The notes beneath the pieces were generated by a model. The model had not been told where the DNA came from, ran no database searches, and worked only from the letters and a program-made list of their open reading frames with translations. Positions 8,032 through 16,765 of a DNA stretch of 43,592 nt are shown here, one piece after another (position 1 is the stretch's first letter; each line of letters opens with the position of its first letter). The stretch is from Clostridia bacterium (GTDB taxonomy: Bacteria; Bacillota; Clostridia; Oscillospirales; UBA644), in NCBI GenBank assembly GCA_017621705.1, contig JAGASR010000029.1:1-43592 (forward strand). Reading direction: 5' to 3'. The position numbers and the translations under genes were made by a program.

Positions 8032-9435
8032 TTGAAAAAATATTTAAGGTTAATTTACACTGTATTGATTGTATTGTTTATTTTTTCTGCTTGTAACAGT
8101 TCTGATCCTACGGTCATTCCGGAATATAGCTCGGAAATGTCTAGTATGGATCTTGGAGGTTATACCTTAAAATGGGGATGGGCACTGTTGGATTTCGATG
8201 GTGCCGAGAGTATCTTCGGATATATCCCCGGAACTGCTTTTGCCGATACTGCTCTTGAGAGAATTAAGGAAATTGAAAAATCTCTTAACTGCGTAATCGA
8301 TATGGAATACAAGAGCACCGGTGATATTGGTTCCCATATGCAGGCATCCGTTCTCTCTGATACTCATTCATACGAGCTTATGACAAGTGAAAGTTATCAT
8401 ACTATCAGTTATGTCAGATCAGGATATTTCACCGGTCTTTCTTCTCTTTTGGATTTATCTGAAACCGATAAGTGGGGAACTCCCTCGATACTTCAGGCTG
8501 TAACTTATAAAGATGACGTTTACAGTGTTGTACCTTATTCTTGGCCCGATCTTCTTTACACGACATTTTATTGTCCGATCGTTGTTAATGAAACACTTAT
8601 TTCTCGTTACGGTCATGTAGACCCCAGAGAATTTGTTGAAGGCCGTACCTGGACCTGGGATAAGTTTGAAGAAAGTATTCAGGCCTATACCATAAATGAC
8701 GGTGAACGTAAAATTTACGGTATTGCATCTCATCCTGCTTATTATTCCATGATGATGTTTCTTTCAAACGGTGTTTCCGTTGCCGAGGAAACCGAATCGG
8801 GGGTTGTGTGCGGTGTTTATACAAATGCCGGTATTGAGGCAATGGAACGTGCACGTAAGATCAGAACCGAAACATGCGTTGATTGCTTTAATCCCCTTGA
8901 ACATACTGAAGATGTTATAAACGATTTTGAAAACGGAAATAATGTTCTCCTTGTAACGTATGCAAACAGTATTATAGGTAGGTCCGGTTCTTCTATATTG
9001 TATAATATGGCTAATGTAGGTATCCTTCCTTTCCCGCAGGGACCGAATGCCGAACCGGGGGTATATCCGAGTTATTACGAGACGCTTCGTTATTCTACAT
9101 CTATTCCCGTTAATGCAAGAGATCCTGAGATTGCTGTTATTGTTCTCGACAGGATGTTTGAACCTTTTGAAGGTTACGAAACAAAAGAAGATATCATTGC
9201 TCATTTCTCTAATCAAGTATTTTTTGATGAAAGAGATGTTCAGGTATATATAAATATGTTTGAAAACAGCGAATACGGTTATCGCGCAGAGGGCGCCCGT
9301 GTTATTCTTGAACAGATTATGGGTAACGCTTCCGTTACCGAAGTTCTTGAAAAGCAGGAAAATATTTATAACGATCTTCTTGAGGATATAATAAAACCGC
9401 ACTATCAAGGCAGACTTGCAGTTTACGGAGAATAG
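8032..9435 (+). CDS. Solute-binding-type lipoprotein, array member P3 (subfamily A)
   Basis: This 467-residue lipoprotein has lipobox FSAC with Cys at residue 21, then PTVIPEY and DLGGYTLKWGWA. The start codon is TTG, supported by AAGGTGA just upstream and by the signal peptide beginning there; the only nearby GTG is out of frame and soon stops. It is clearly closest to P5: both share YIPGTAxADTALER, an IGxxMQ segment, CPIVVNE, YGHxDPREFVE and a VTEVLE segment near the C terminus. These mark subfamily A. It sits between two B-type copies, 45 bases after P2 and 33 before P4. The ligand is unknown. Confidence 0.84.
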   Translation: MKKYLRLIYTVLIVLFIFSACNSSDPTVIPEYSSEMSSMDLGGYTLKWGWALLDFDGAESIFGYIPGTAFADTALERIKEIEKSLNCVIDMEYKSTGDIGSHMQASVLSDTHSYELMTSESYHTISYVRSGYFTGLSSLLDLSETDKWGTPSILQAVTYKDDVYSVVPYSWPDLLYTTFYCPIVVNETLISRYGHVDPREFVEGRTWTWDKFEESIQAYTINDGERKIYGIASHPAYYSMMMFLSNGVSVAEETESGVVCGVYTNAGIEAMERARKIRTETCVDCFNPLEHTEDVINDFENGNNVLLVTYANSIIGRSGSSILYNMANVGILPFPQGPNAEPGVYPSYYETLRYSTSIPVNARDPEIAVIVLDRMFEPFEGYETKEDIIAHFSNQVFFDERDVQVYINMFENSEYGYRAEGARVILEQIMGNASVTEVLEKQENIYNDLLEDIIKPHYQGRLAVYGE

Positions 9436-9468
9436 TAACTAAATTATAATTATTATAAAGAGGTAAAA

Positions 9469-10863
9469 ATGAAAACGACAATCAGACTTATTTCACTATT
9501 ATTGGTTGTATTGTTTGTCCTTTGCTCCTGTCAGAGCTCTGCTCCGGAGATTGTTCCTGAATATGATTCCCGTGTTGAAGCAGCAGATCTTGATGGCTTT
9601 AAAGTTACTTGGGGTCATTGTTACACAGACACCATTTACGGTTTTATTGATGGAACAGCTCATTCGGATATGGCTCTTGAAAGAGAAAGAACCATAGAAG
9701 ATACTATGAACTGTACTATCGAAGTTGAGTATAGCGGTGATACTGTTTATTCAACGCTTCGTGCGTCTGTAATGTCAGGACAACCTTACTATGATTTAGT
9801 CACAGCCGGAACTTTCGGTCTTGTAAACGACGTAAGGGCAGGGTATCTTACCGGACTTTCGAGTCTTCTTGATGTTGAAAATACAGACAAATGGGGCACT
9901 CCCAATATGCTGAATTCGACAATTTGGAAAGATGATGTGTATGCAGTTGTTCCTTACGCATGGCCGGAAGTTATGTATTATTCTTCTTTCGGATATCCTA
10001 TATCTGTAAATGAAGATCTTATTGCAAGACTTGGTGTTACGGACCCTCGTGAATACGTTGAGTCTTTGACCTGGACGTGGGATAAGTTCGAGGAATGTCT
10101 TGCTGCATATACGCACGATGACGGCGGCCGTACCATATACGGAATGGCTACTCACAGCGCATATTTTGCAATGATGATGTTTCTTTCAAACGGTAATACG
10201 CTTTCTTCTTATGAGAACGGAGAAGTTGTTTGCGGCGCATATACAGATAGTGGTTTTGAGGCTCTTGAAAGAGCTCGTAAAATCTATTTTGAAACCTGTA
10301 AAGACTATTTCCATCCGGGGGATCCATGGAACTATGCCGGAGTAGATATGTTTATAAACGGAGAAATGGTTCTCCTTACTGCTCCTTGTAACGAGCTTTT
10401 CGGCACGTCAAAATCTTTGTTGTATTTAACAGATAATGTCGGTCTTATTCCTTATCCTCAGGGACCGAACGCAACTCCCGGTGAATATCCTTCATATCAT
10501 GAAAGTCTCGACTATGCGACGGGTATTCCTGTGAATGCGAAAGATCCCGAAGCTACAGCAATTATTCTTGATGCGATGTATGAACCTTTCGATGAATACA
10601 AAAACAAAGAGGACATTGTTAATTATATGGCAGAACAGATCTTTTTTGACGAGAGAGATGCCGGAGTTCTTGCAAATATGTTGAAAAATACAGAATACGG
10701 CTTCTTCCTTGAAGGAGCTCGCGGTGTTATAGAAAGTGTTACAAGCGCTGATAACGCAACGATAACATCATTGCTTGAATCCAACGAAAGCAAATATCAG
10801 CAAATTGTTGATGACTACATGGTTCATCATTATGAAGGCACCGTAGCCGTTTACGGCGAATAA
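9469..10863 (+). CDS. Solute-binding-type lipoprotein, array member P4 (subfamily B)
   Basis: This 464-residue lipoprotein has lipobox LCSC with Cys at residue 21. Its first 24 residues are identical to those of P5 although the mature parts differ strongly, which suggests exchange or recent copying of the 5' end. Mature segments (GTAHSDMALERER, VEYSG, VRAGYLTGLS) place it with P2. The middle part (EECLAAYTH, LSNGNTLS, a VCGAYTD segment) is closest to P6. AAGAGG lies upstream of the ATG. It ends in AVYGE like the others. It is 36 bases from P5 and evidently co-transcribed. Confidence 0.85.
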   Translation: MKTTIRLISLLLVVLFVLCSCQSSAPEIVPEYDSRVEAADLDGFKVTWGHCYTDTIYGFIDGTAHSDMALERERTIEDTMNCTIEVEYSGDTVYSTLRASVMSGQPYYDLVTAGTFGLVNDVRAGYLTGLSSLLDVENTDKWGTPNMLNSTIWKDDVYAVVPYAWPEVMYYSSFGYPISVNEDLIARLGVTDPREYVESLTWTWDKFEECLAAYTHDDGGRTIYGMATHSAYFAMMMFLSNGNTLSSYENGEVVCGAYTDSGFEALERARKIYFETCKDYFHPGDPWNYAGVDMFINGEMVLLTAPCNELFGTSKSLLYLTDNVGLIPYPQGPNATPGEYPSYHESLDYATGIPVNAKDPEATAIILDAMYEPFDEYKNKEDIVNYMAEQIFFDERDAGVLANMLKNTEYGFFLEGARGVIESVTSADNATITSLLESNESKYQQIVDDYMVHHYEGTVAVYGE

Positions 10864-10899
10864 AAAGTATAAAAAAATTAATTATAAAGAGGTTTAAAA

Positions 10900-12300
10900 A
10901 TGAAAACGACAATCAGACTGATTTCTCTTTTATTGGTTGTATTGTTTGTCCTTTGTTCTTGTCAGAGTTCAGAACCCGAGATCATTCCTGAATACAGTTC
11001 GGATAGGGTAGGTATTGATCTTGACGGCTATACTCTCAAATGGGGCTGGGCAAAGTCAGGTAATGATAATGATGACAACATTTTCGGCTATATCCCGGGT
11101 ACAGCGCTTGCCGATACCGCACTTGAACGTATGAAAGAGATCCAGAGTTCTCTTAACTGCGTTATCGAAATGGAATACAAAGGTTTCGGAACCATCGGTG
11201 GTAATATGCAGGGCGCGATCCTTTCCGGAACTCAGCTTTATGACCTTATGACAAACGAAAGTTTCCAGACTCTCGGTTATGTCAGAGCGGGTTATTTTAC
11301 CGGTCTTTCTTCTCTTATCGATGTTACGAAAACCGATAAGTGGGGCACTCCCGGTATGCTTCAATCTGTAATTTATGAAGATGATGTTTACAGCGTTGTT
11401 CCTCTTGCTTGGCCCGAACTTCTTTACACCACATTCGGTTGTCCTATTGTTGTAAACGAAGACCTTATTTCTCAGTACGGTCACGAAGACCCCAGAGAAT
11501 TTGTTGAAGACGGAACATGGACTTGGGACAAGTTCGAAGAAAGCCTCCATGCGTATACTGTAAATGACGGTGAACGTAAAATATACGGTATCTCTTCTCA
11601 CACAGCTTATTATTCAATGCTTATGTTTCTTTCAAACGGTGTAACTCTTACCGAGTATACCGAAGACGGAATTGTATCCGGTCTTTATACCGAGGCAGGT
11701 ATTCAGGCTATGGAACGCGCTCAGAAGATTATAAGAGAAACCTGCGCTGATTGTTTTAATCCTATTGAAACAACTTCCGGTGTTGTCAGCGAATTCGAAA
11801 ACGGTAACAGTGTTCTTCTTGTAACCAATTCAAGCAGCATTCTCGGCAATACAAATGCAATCATGTATAAGATGTCAAATGTAGGTATTCTTCCCTTCCC
11901 TCAGGGGCCTAATGCAGTGCCTGGTGTATATCCCAGTTACCATGAAACACTGCTTTATGTAACCGGTATTCCCGTAAACGCAAAAGATGCTGAAGCTGCA
12001 GCTACTATTCTCGACAGAATGTTTGAGCCGTTTGAAGGATATGAGACAAAAGACGATATTATATCTTATCTTGCAGGTCAGGTTTTCTTTGATGAAAGAG
12101 ATGCTCGAGTATTTGTAAATATGCTTGAAAATACCGAATATGGCTATCAGAATGACGGTGCTCGCGCCGCAATCGAACAGGTTATGGGTAATAATACAGT
12201 TACCGAAGTTCTCGAAGGTCTTGAGAATGTTTATAATGATCTTCTCGAAGAACATATGAAACCTCATTATCAGGGCAGACTTGCTGTTTACGGTGAATAA
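10900..12300 (+). CDS. Solute-binding-type lipoprotein, array member P5 (subfamily A)
   Basis: This 466-residue lipoprotein has lipobox LCSC with Cys at residue 21, then PEIIPEY and DLDGYTLKWGWA. It is the partner of P3 in subfamily A, sharing YIPGTAxADTALER, CPIVVNE, YGHEDPREFVE and the NxVTEVLE segment. Its signal peptide, however, is identical to that of the B-type neighbour P4. The solute-binding segments WTWDKFEE, FLSNG and ILPFPQGPNA are intact, and the protein ends in LAVYGE. The P4-P5 pair repeats the B-then-A order of P2-P3, consistent with duplication of a two-gene unit. Confidence 0.85.
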   Translation: MKTTIRLISLLLVVLFVLCSCQSSEPEIIPEYSSDRVGIDLDGYTLKWGWAKSGNDNDDNIFGYIPGTALADTALERMKEIQSSLNCVIEMEYKGFGTIGGNMQGAILSGTQLYDLMTNESFQTLGYVRAGYFTGLSSLIDVTKTDKWGTPGMLQSVIYEDDVYSVVPLAWPELLYTTFGCPIVVNEDLISQYGHEDPREFVEDGTWTWDKFEESLHAYTVNDGERKIYGISSHTAYYSMLMFLSNGVTLTEYTEDGIVSGLYTEAGIQAMERAQKIIRETCADCFNPIETTSGVVSEFENGNSVLLVTNSSSILGNTNAIMYKMSNVGILPFPQGPNAVPGVYPSYHETLLYVTGIPVNAKDAEAAATILDRMFEPFEGYETKDDIISYLAGQVFFDERDARVFVNMLENTEYGYQNDGARAAIEQVMGNNTVTEVLEGLENVYNDLLEEHMKPHYQGRLAVYGE

Positions 12301-12352
12301 ACAGCCGAAAATAGCATTCTATATTTCTATGATTTTAAGGTGTGTTTTAAAT

Positions 12353-13756
12353 ATGAAAAAAAGTTTGCGTTTTATTTCAATCGTATTAGTTTTCTTGTTT
12401 GTGCTTTCCGGTTGCACAAGTGAAGAACCCGAGATCGTTCCCGAGTATAGCTTTGAAGTAGGGGCTGCTGATCTTGAAGGCTTTGAACTTTTCTGGGGAT
12501 TTGCTAAATCCGGATCCAATGATGATAATGTTTTCGGTTATATTCCCGGAACAGCTCTTGCCGATCTTGCTCTTGAAAGAGAGAAAGATATACAGAGCAG
12601 ATTAAACTGTAAAATCAATATGGAGTACGGTGATTTCGGAACCATAAACTCCAGCATGCAGGCATATGTTATGTCCGGTGCACCTCATTATGACGTTGTT
12701 ACCAATGAAAGTTATGTTCTTGTCGATGCTGTAAGGGCAGGGTATCTTACCGGTTTATCTACATTGATCGATGTATCCAATACCGATAAATGGGGGACAC
12801 CCAACATGCTTCAGTCTCTTCTTTGGGAAGACGATCTTTACGGTGTTGTTCCTTTTGCATGGCCTGAACTTCTTTATACTTCGTTCGGCTATCCGATCGT
12901 TGTAAATGAATCGATCGTCGGAAGACTCGGCCAGGTTGACCCCCGTGAATTTGTTGATGAAGGAACATGGACTTGGGATAAGTTTGAAGAATGTCTTGCT
13001 GCATACACTCATGAAGATGCAGGCAGAACCGTATACGGTTTAGCAACTCACGACGCATATTTTGCGATGATGATCTTCTTATCTAACGGCAATGCTCTTT
13101 CTGCCTACGCTGATGATGCTGTTGTCTGCGGTGCTTATACCGATCCCGGTTTTGTCGCACTTGAACGAGCTTCTTCTATGTTTAAAGAAACTTGTAAAGA
13201 CTATATTCATCCCGAAGATGCTCATGGTGGTGTAGGTCTTAACTACTTCCTTAACGGTGATGTAGTTATGCTTACAACTTACGGTTCCGAACTCCTCGGT
13301 AATCAGTCTTCCATTATGTATCAGGCAGAAAACGTTGGTCTTCTTCCGTATCCTCAGGGACCTAATGCTGTTCCCGGTGAGTATCCCAGTTATCATGAAA
13401 GTCTTCTTTTCTCCACATCTATTCCTGTAAACGCAAAAGATCCTGCAACTGCTGCCATTATTCTTGATGAAATGTATGAGCCGTTCGAAGGTTATGAGAC
13501 TAAAGATGATATTATTTCCTATATGGCAGATCAGATCTTCTTTGATGCAAGAGATGCCCGTGTATTTGTCAATATGCTTGCAAATACTGAATACGGCTTC
13601 TTTAAAGAAGGCGCAAGAGGCGTAATTCAGAGTGCGGTTGAATCTAATACATCTGTCGCTGTTCTTCTCGAATCCAATGAAGATAAATACAATGATATCG
13701 TTGAAGACTACATGAAAAACCATTACGAAGGCAGAGTTTCTGTTTACGGTGAATAA
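12353..13756 (+). CDS. Solute-binding-type lipoprotein, array member P6 (A/B mosaic)
   Basis: This 467-residue lipoprotein has lipobox LSGC with Cys at residue 21. The start at 12353 is favoured by AAGGTG ten bases upstream and by the signal peptide; an in-frame ATG at 12281 would overlap P5. By eye it is mosaic. Up to about residue 105 it resembles subfamily A (DNVFGYIPGTALAD and an FGTI-SMQA segment as in P5). From there on it resembles subfamily B (VMSG, VRAGYLTGLS, EECLAAYTH, HDAYFAM, NHYEGRVSVYGE), closest to P4. The ligand is unknown. It differs at the C terminus from the others only by SVYGE instead of AVYGE. Confidence 0.84.
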   Translation: MKKSLRFISIVLVFLFVLSGCTSEEPEIVPEYSFEVGAADLEGFELFWGFAKSGSNDDNVFGYIPGTALADLALEREKDIQSRLNCKINMEYGDFGTINSSMQAYVMSGAPHYDVVTNESYVLVDAVRAGYLTGLSTLIDVSNTDKWGTPNMLQSLLWEDDLYGVVPFAWPELLYTSFGYPIVVNESIVGRLGQVDPREFVDEGTWTWDKFEECLAAYTHEDAGRTVYGLATHDAYFAMMIFLSNGNALSAYADDAVVCGAYTDPGFVALERASSMFKETCKDYIHPEDAHGGVGLNYFLNGDVVMLTTYGSELLGNQSSIMYQAENVGLLPYPQGPNAVPGEYPSYHESLLFSTSIPVNAKDPATAAIILDEMYEPFEGYETKDDIISYMADQIFFDARDARVFVNMLANTEYGFFKEGARGVIQSAVESNTSVAVLLESNEDKYNDIVEDYMKNHYEGRVSVYGE

Positions 13757-13804
13757 ATAAAAAATTGCACTTTAACCATTAAATAAATAGAGGAGATATA
13801 TTAA

Positions 13805-15214
13805 ATGAAGAAGATTGTACGAATATTTGTGCTCGTTTTAAGCATTCTTTTCGTTCTTTGTGCTTGCCAGTCAGAGCAGCCCGAGGTTGTACCCGAATAT
13901 AATCCCAGCGCAGACGGTTCCGATCTTGATGGTCTTGAACTTGTTTGGGGCTTTTCCATGAGCCGTTATAATGAAGGTGTTGATAATGTTTTCGGTTATA
14001 TCCCCGGTACTGCATTCGCCGATCAGGCACTTGAAAGAAAAAAGGCAGTAGAATCCGATCTTAACTGTACTATCACAGTTGATAACGACTCAAGTTCCTA
14101 TGTAATAGGCGATAGACTTAATGCTTCTCTCGCATCCGGTTCCCGTCTTTATGACCTTGCAACATGCGACAGCAGTATCCTTCGTAATCTCGTAAGAGGC
14201 GGCGGATACTTCATTGGTCTTTCTTCTCTTCTCGATGTTCAGAATACAGATAAATGGGGTACCCCCAGCATGCTTCAGATGATGCTTTGGGAAAACGATC
14301 TTTACGGCGTTGTTCCTTTTGCATGGCCCGATCTTCTTTATTCTACGACCGGTCATATCTTTGCAGTAAATGAATCTCTTATTTCCCAGCTCGCACAGAC
14401 CGACCCCAGAGAATATGTTGAAAACCTTACCTGGAACTGGGACAAACTCGAGGAAGTTCTCGAAGCATACACTTATCAGGATGCAGGCAGAACCATCTAT
14501 GGCATGCAGTGTCACGACGCATATTTTGCAATGAATATGTTCCTTTCCAACGGTGTAGCTTTCTCTGCCTATGAAGACGGCAAAGTTGTCTGCGGTGCAT
14601 ATACCGATGCGGGTCGTGTTGCTCTTGAACGCGCTAGACAGATTTATAATGAAACTTGTAAAGATTATATTTATCCCGATGCTCATACTAATGACGGCTC
14701 GTATCTTGTCAACGGAGATGTTGTAATGTTGGTAACAGGCCACGGTGGTCTTATCGGTACCGAAAGTGCGCTTTTGTATCAGATGGATAATATAGGTGTT
14801 CTTCCGTTCCCTCAGGGACCGAATGCTACCCCCGGTGTATATGCTTCTTACTATGAACAGATTGCGTATACAACTTCTATTCCTGTAAATACTGTAGACT
14901 CCCAGGCTGCTGCTCTTGTTCTTGATGCAATGTTTGAACCGTTCGAAGGTCTTGAAACTAAAGATGATATTGCAGATTATCTTACCGATCAGGTCTTCTT
15001 TGATAAGAGAGACGCTGAAATATTTATTGAAACTATTGCAAATACAGAATACGGTTTCTTCTGGGAAGGTGGACGTTCTGTAATAGAAAGTGCTGTCAGC
15101 GGTAACGATAATGTTTCTACTTTGCTCGAAAGCCAGGAAAGCATATACGATCAGCTCGTTGAAGACTACCTCGAAAGCCATTATGCAGGCCGAGTAGCTG
15201 TTTACGGTGAATAA
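13805..15214 (+). CDS. Solute-binding-type lipoprotein, array member P7 (subfamily C)
   Basis: This 469-residue lipoprotein has lipobox LCAC with Cys at residue 21, then PEVVPEY and DLDGLELVWGFS. It and P8 form subfamily C: the same length and roughly 85% identity by eye. They share a distinctive region around residues 95-145 (DNDSSSYVIGDRLNASL and a YFIGLSS segment) where other copies have a VRAGYLTGLS-type stretch. The rest resembles P2. Ribosome site GAGGAGAT lies upstream of the ATG. The glycosidase gene follows after 20 bases. A 113-base stretch near the 3' end is identical to P8. The ligand is unknown. Confidence 0.85.
   Translation: MKKIVRIFVLVLSILFVLCACQSEQPEVVPEYNPSADGSDLDGLELVWGFSMSRYNEGVDNVFGYIPGTAFADQALERKKAVESDLNCTITVDNDSSSYVIGDRLNASLASGSRLYDLATCDSSILRNLVRGGGYFIGLSSLLDVQNTDKWGTPSMLQMMLWENDLYGVVPFAWPDLLYSTTGHIFAVNESLISQLAQTDPREYVENLTWNWDKLEEVLEAYTYQDAGRTIYGMQCHDAYFAMNMFLSNGVAFSAYEDGKVVCGAYTDAGRVALERARQIYNETCKDYIYPDAHTNDGSYLVNGDVVMLVTGHGGLIGTESALLYQMDNIGVLPFPQGPNATPGVYASYYEQIAYTTSIPVNTVDSQAAALVLDAMFEPFEGLETKDDIADYLTDQVFFDKRDAEIFIETIANTEYGFFWEGGRSVIESAVSGNDNVSTLLESQESIYDQLVEDYLESHYAGRVAVYGE
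14876..14988 (+). repeat. Direct repeat copy 1 (113 bases identical to 17837-17949)
   Basis: Base-by-base reading shows 113 consecutive identical bases between P7 and P8 at a constant offset of 2961. The block is bounded by mismatches on both sides, and flanking DNA of the two genes differs at about one base in ten. It codes for the IPVNTVDSQ to DYLT region. Recent gene conversion or recombination is the simplest explanation. Confidence 0.9.
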
Positions 15215-15234
15215 AAAGAATTAACGGTATTTTT

Positions 15235-16725
15235 ATGGAAAATATTAAAATCTCCGACGGTAAGAATTATTGGTGTACTTGGCTGTCTCAAGGTGCTATC
15301 GGCAAAAATGAAATGTTGGCGAACGGAGTTGTTAAGGCGTATTTTGAAGGCAGCAGTAATGCGCGCAGTAGCATTAACGAAGATTACGTGTTTGGCAAGG
15401 ACGGTTTTTCGGATCAGTTTCCGGAATTGAGAGGCGATCTTTTTCTTCTTTTTGATGATGGTTGGGATGTTCCGTATGTCATTCCCGAAAGTTCGGATAT
15501 ATCTGCGTTCGGCTCTGTGGTTCTAAATTCCGAAAGATTTCCGTCTTTTCCCGGTACACCTGCCGAACGGCTGAAAGGTGTAAACGATAAGCTCAAGGAA
15601 AAAGGTTGGAAAGGTCTCGGTCTATGGATATCACCGACTTTAACAGGGGATGACTTCCACAAAGGATTCTATGATAATAGAGAACTTCATGAGGAATATT
15701 GGAAAGAACGCGCGCTGTGGTGCAAATATGCAGGAGTTCATTATTGGAAAGTAGACTGGGGTTCTCACGGAAACGCGGGGCTTGAAGGAATTGTTCCATA
15801 CAGAAAAATGATGAGCGAGGTCGTAAAAAAATATTTTCCCGAGCTTATTATTGAACATTCTACCTGCACAGCTCCCGTAAACGGTGTTTTCGGTGATGAC
15901 AGTAAGTTCCGTTACGCTGACATGGACGGCTTTACAGACAGAGGCACAGGACTTTGTGAGTTTGCGGACGTTTTTCGAACTTATGATATAACTGAGGATA
16001 TGCTTGGCGATACTACTACTCTTGACAGAGTTGCGTATTATCTGCCCTTTGCAAAGTCTGTTATCAACTGCGAAGATGCATTGTATATAGGCGCTACGCT
16101 CGGTTGCGCGCTCGGTATCATGCGTTCTCATTACGGTAAAGGTTGGTTGAATGTCAATTCAAAGCTTGATGAAGTCACTGCTGCTGTTAAATGGCAGAGA
16201 TTTGCGCCTTCTTTTATTGGTGGTGAGTTTAAAACTTCTGACGATATTCTTCTCGACACTATGTACTTCGGTCCTCACGATTCATGGGCAAAAGAAGCAA
16301 AAAACAGAGTTGTAAATCAAGCAGCACCTACTGTTATGGCAAGAAATACAGAGCTTCCTACAGTTGTACGTGAAAATAAAATGCCTTTTGTTATATCTGC
16401 CAAAAATCCCACGGGTGTTTATTCTGTTGCAGCAATCAAGAGAAGACAGTTTATTGACGATACTGCTGATCCGATAGTTTCATGCAATGTCGGAGAGACT
16501 GATCGTATAGGTATCTTCGGAGACTTTAAGAAACTGACATTTAATTTTAGCAGATCTCCAAAGAAAATGTTTATTCAGAGTCTTATTCGCGGTGAAGAGA
16601 CAAATCTGGATATAAATCAGTATCTTAACGATACATCCTTAACTATTCCAGGCTCCATTCTTGAATCATTTAATTTGGTAGAAGATCTTTCGGATAACGC
16701 AGTAATGCTAAGATTTGAATTTTAA
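15235..16725 (+). CDS. Clan GH-D-like glycoside hydrolase (alpha-galactosidase-like), cytoplasmic
   Basis: This 496-residue protein has no signal peptide. The central part reads as a TIM barrel of the GH27/GH36 (clan GH-D) type: FDDGWD at residues 73-78 matches the DDGW strand motif, GLWISP near 129 matches the GLW strand, and YWKVDWG near 170 has the position of the catalytic nucleophile (Asp174). IIEHSTCTA and YADMDGF lie where later barrel strands and the acid/base would be expected. A beta-rich C-terminal part follows. The exact family and substrate are not certain; alpha-galactoside cleavage is an inference. It lies 20 bases after P7 and 40 before P8 in the same apparent operon, and its ribosome binding site is weak. 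Confidence 0.7.
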   Translation: MENIKISDGKNYWCTWLSQGAIGKNEMLANGVVKAYFEGSSNARSSINEDYVFGKDGFSDQFPELRGDLFLLFDDGWDVPYVIPESSDISAFGSVVLNSERFPSFPGTPAERLKGVNDKLKEKGWKGLGLWISPTLTGDDFHKGFYDNRELHEEYWKERALWCKYAGVHYWKVDWGSHGNAGLEGIVPYRKMMSEVVKKYFPELIIEHSTCTAPVNGVFGDDSKFRYADMDGFTDRGTGLCEFADVFRTYDITEDMLGDTTTLDRVAYYLPFAKSVINCEDALYIGATLGCALGIMRSHYGKGWLNVNSKLDEVTAAVKWQRFAPSFIGGEFKTSDDILLDTMYFGPHDSWAKEAKNRVVNQAAPTVMARNTELPTVVRENKMPFVISAKNPTGVYSVAAIKRRQFIDDTADPIVSCNVGETDRIGIFGDFKKLTFNFSRSPKKMFIQSLIRGEETNLDINQYLNDTSLTIPGSILESFNLVEDLSDNAVMLRFEF

Positions 16726-16765
16726 TATTTTATTCCTTGAAAATTTTTAATAAGAAGGTAATATT

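Noticed and set aside
14090..15181. Long minus-strand open frame (363 codons) opposite P7, and similar ones opposite P2-P6 and pgi
   Set aside because: They are antisense to well-supported genes, recur opposite several homologous copies because of the shared codon pattern, have no ribosome site, and give low-complexity products with no recognisable domain.
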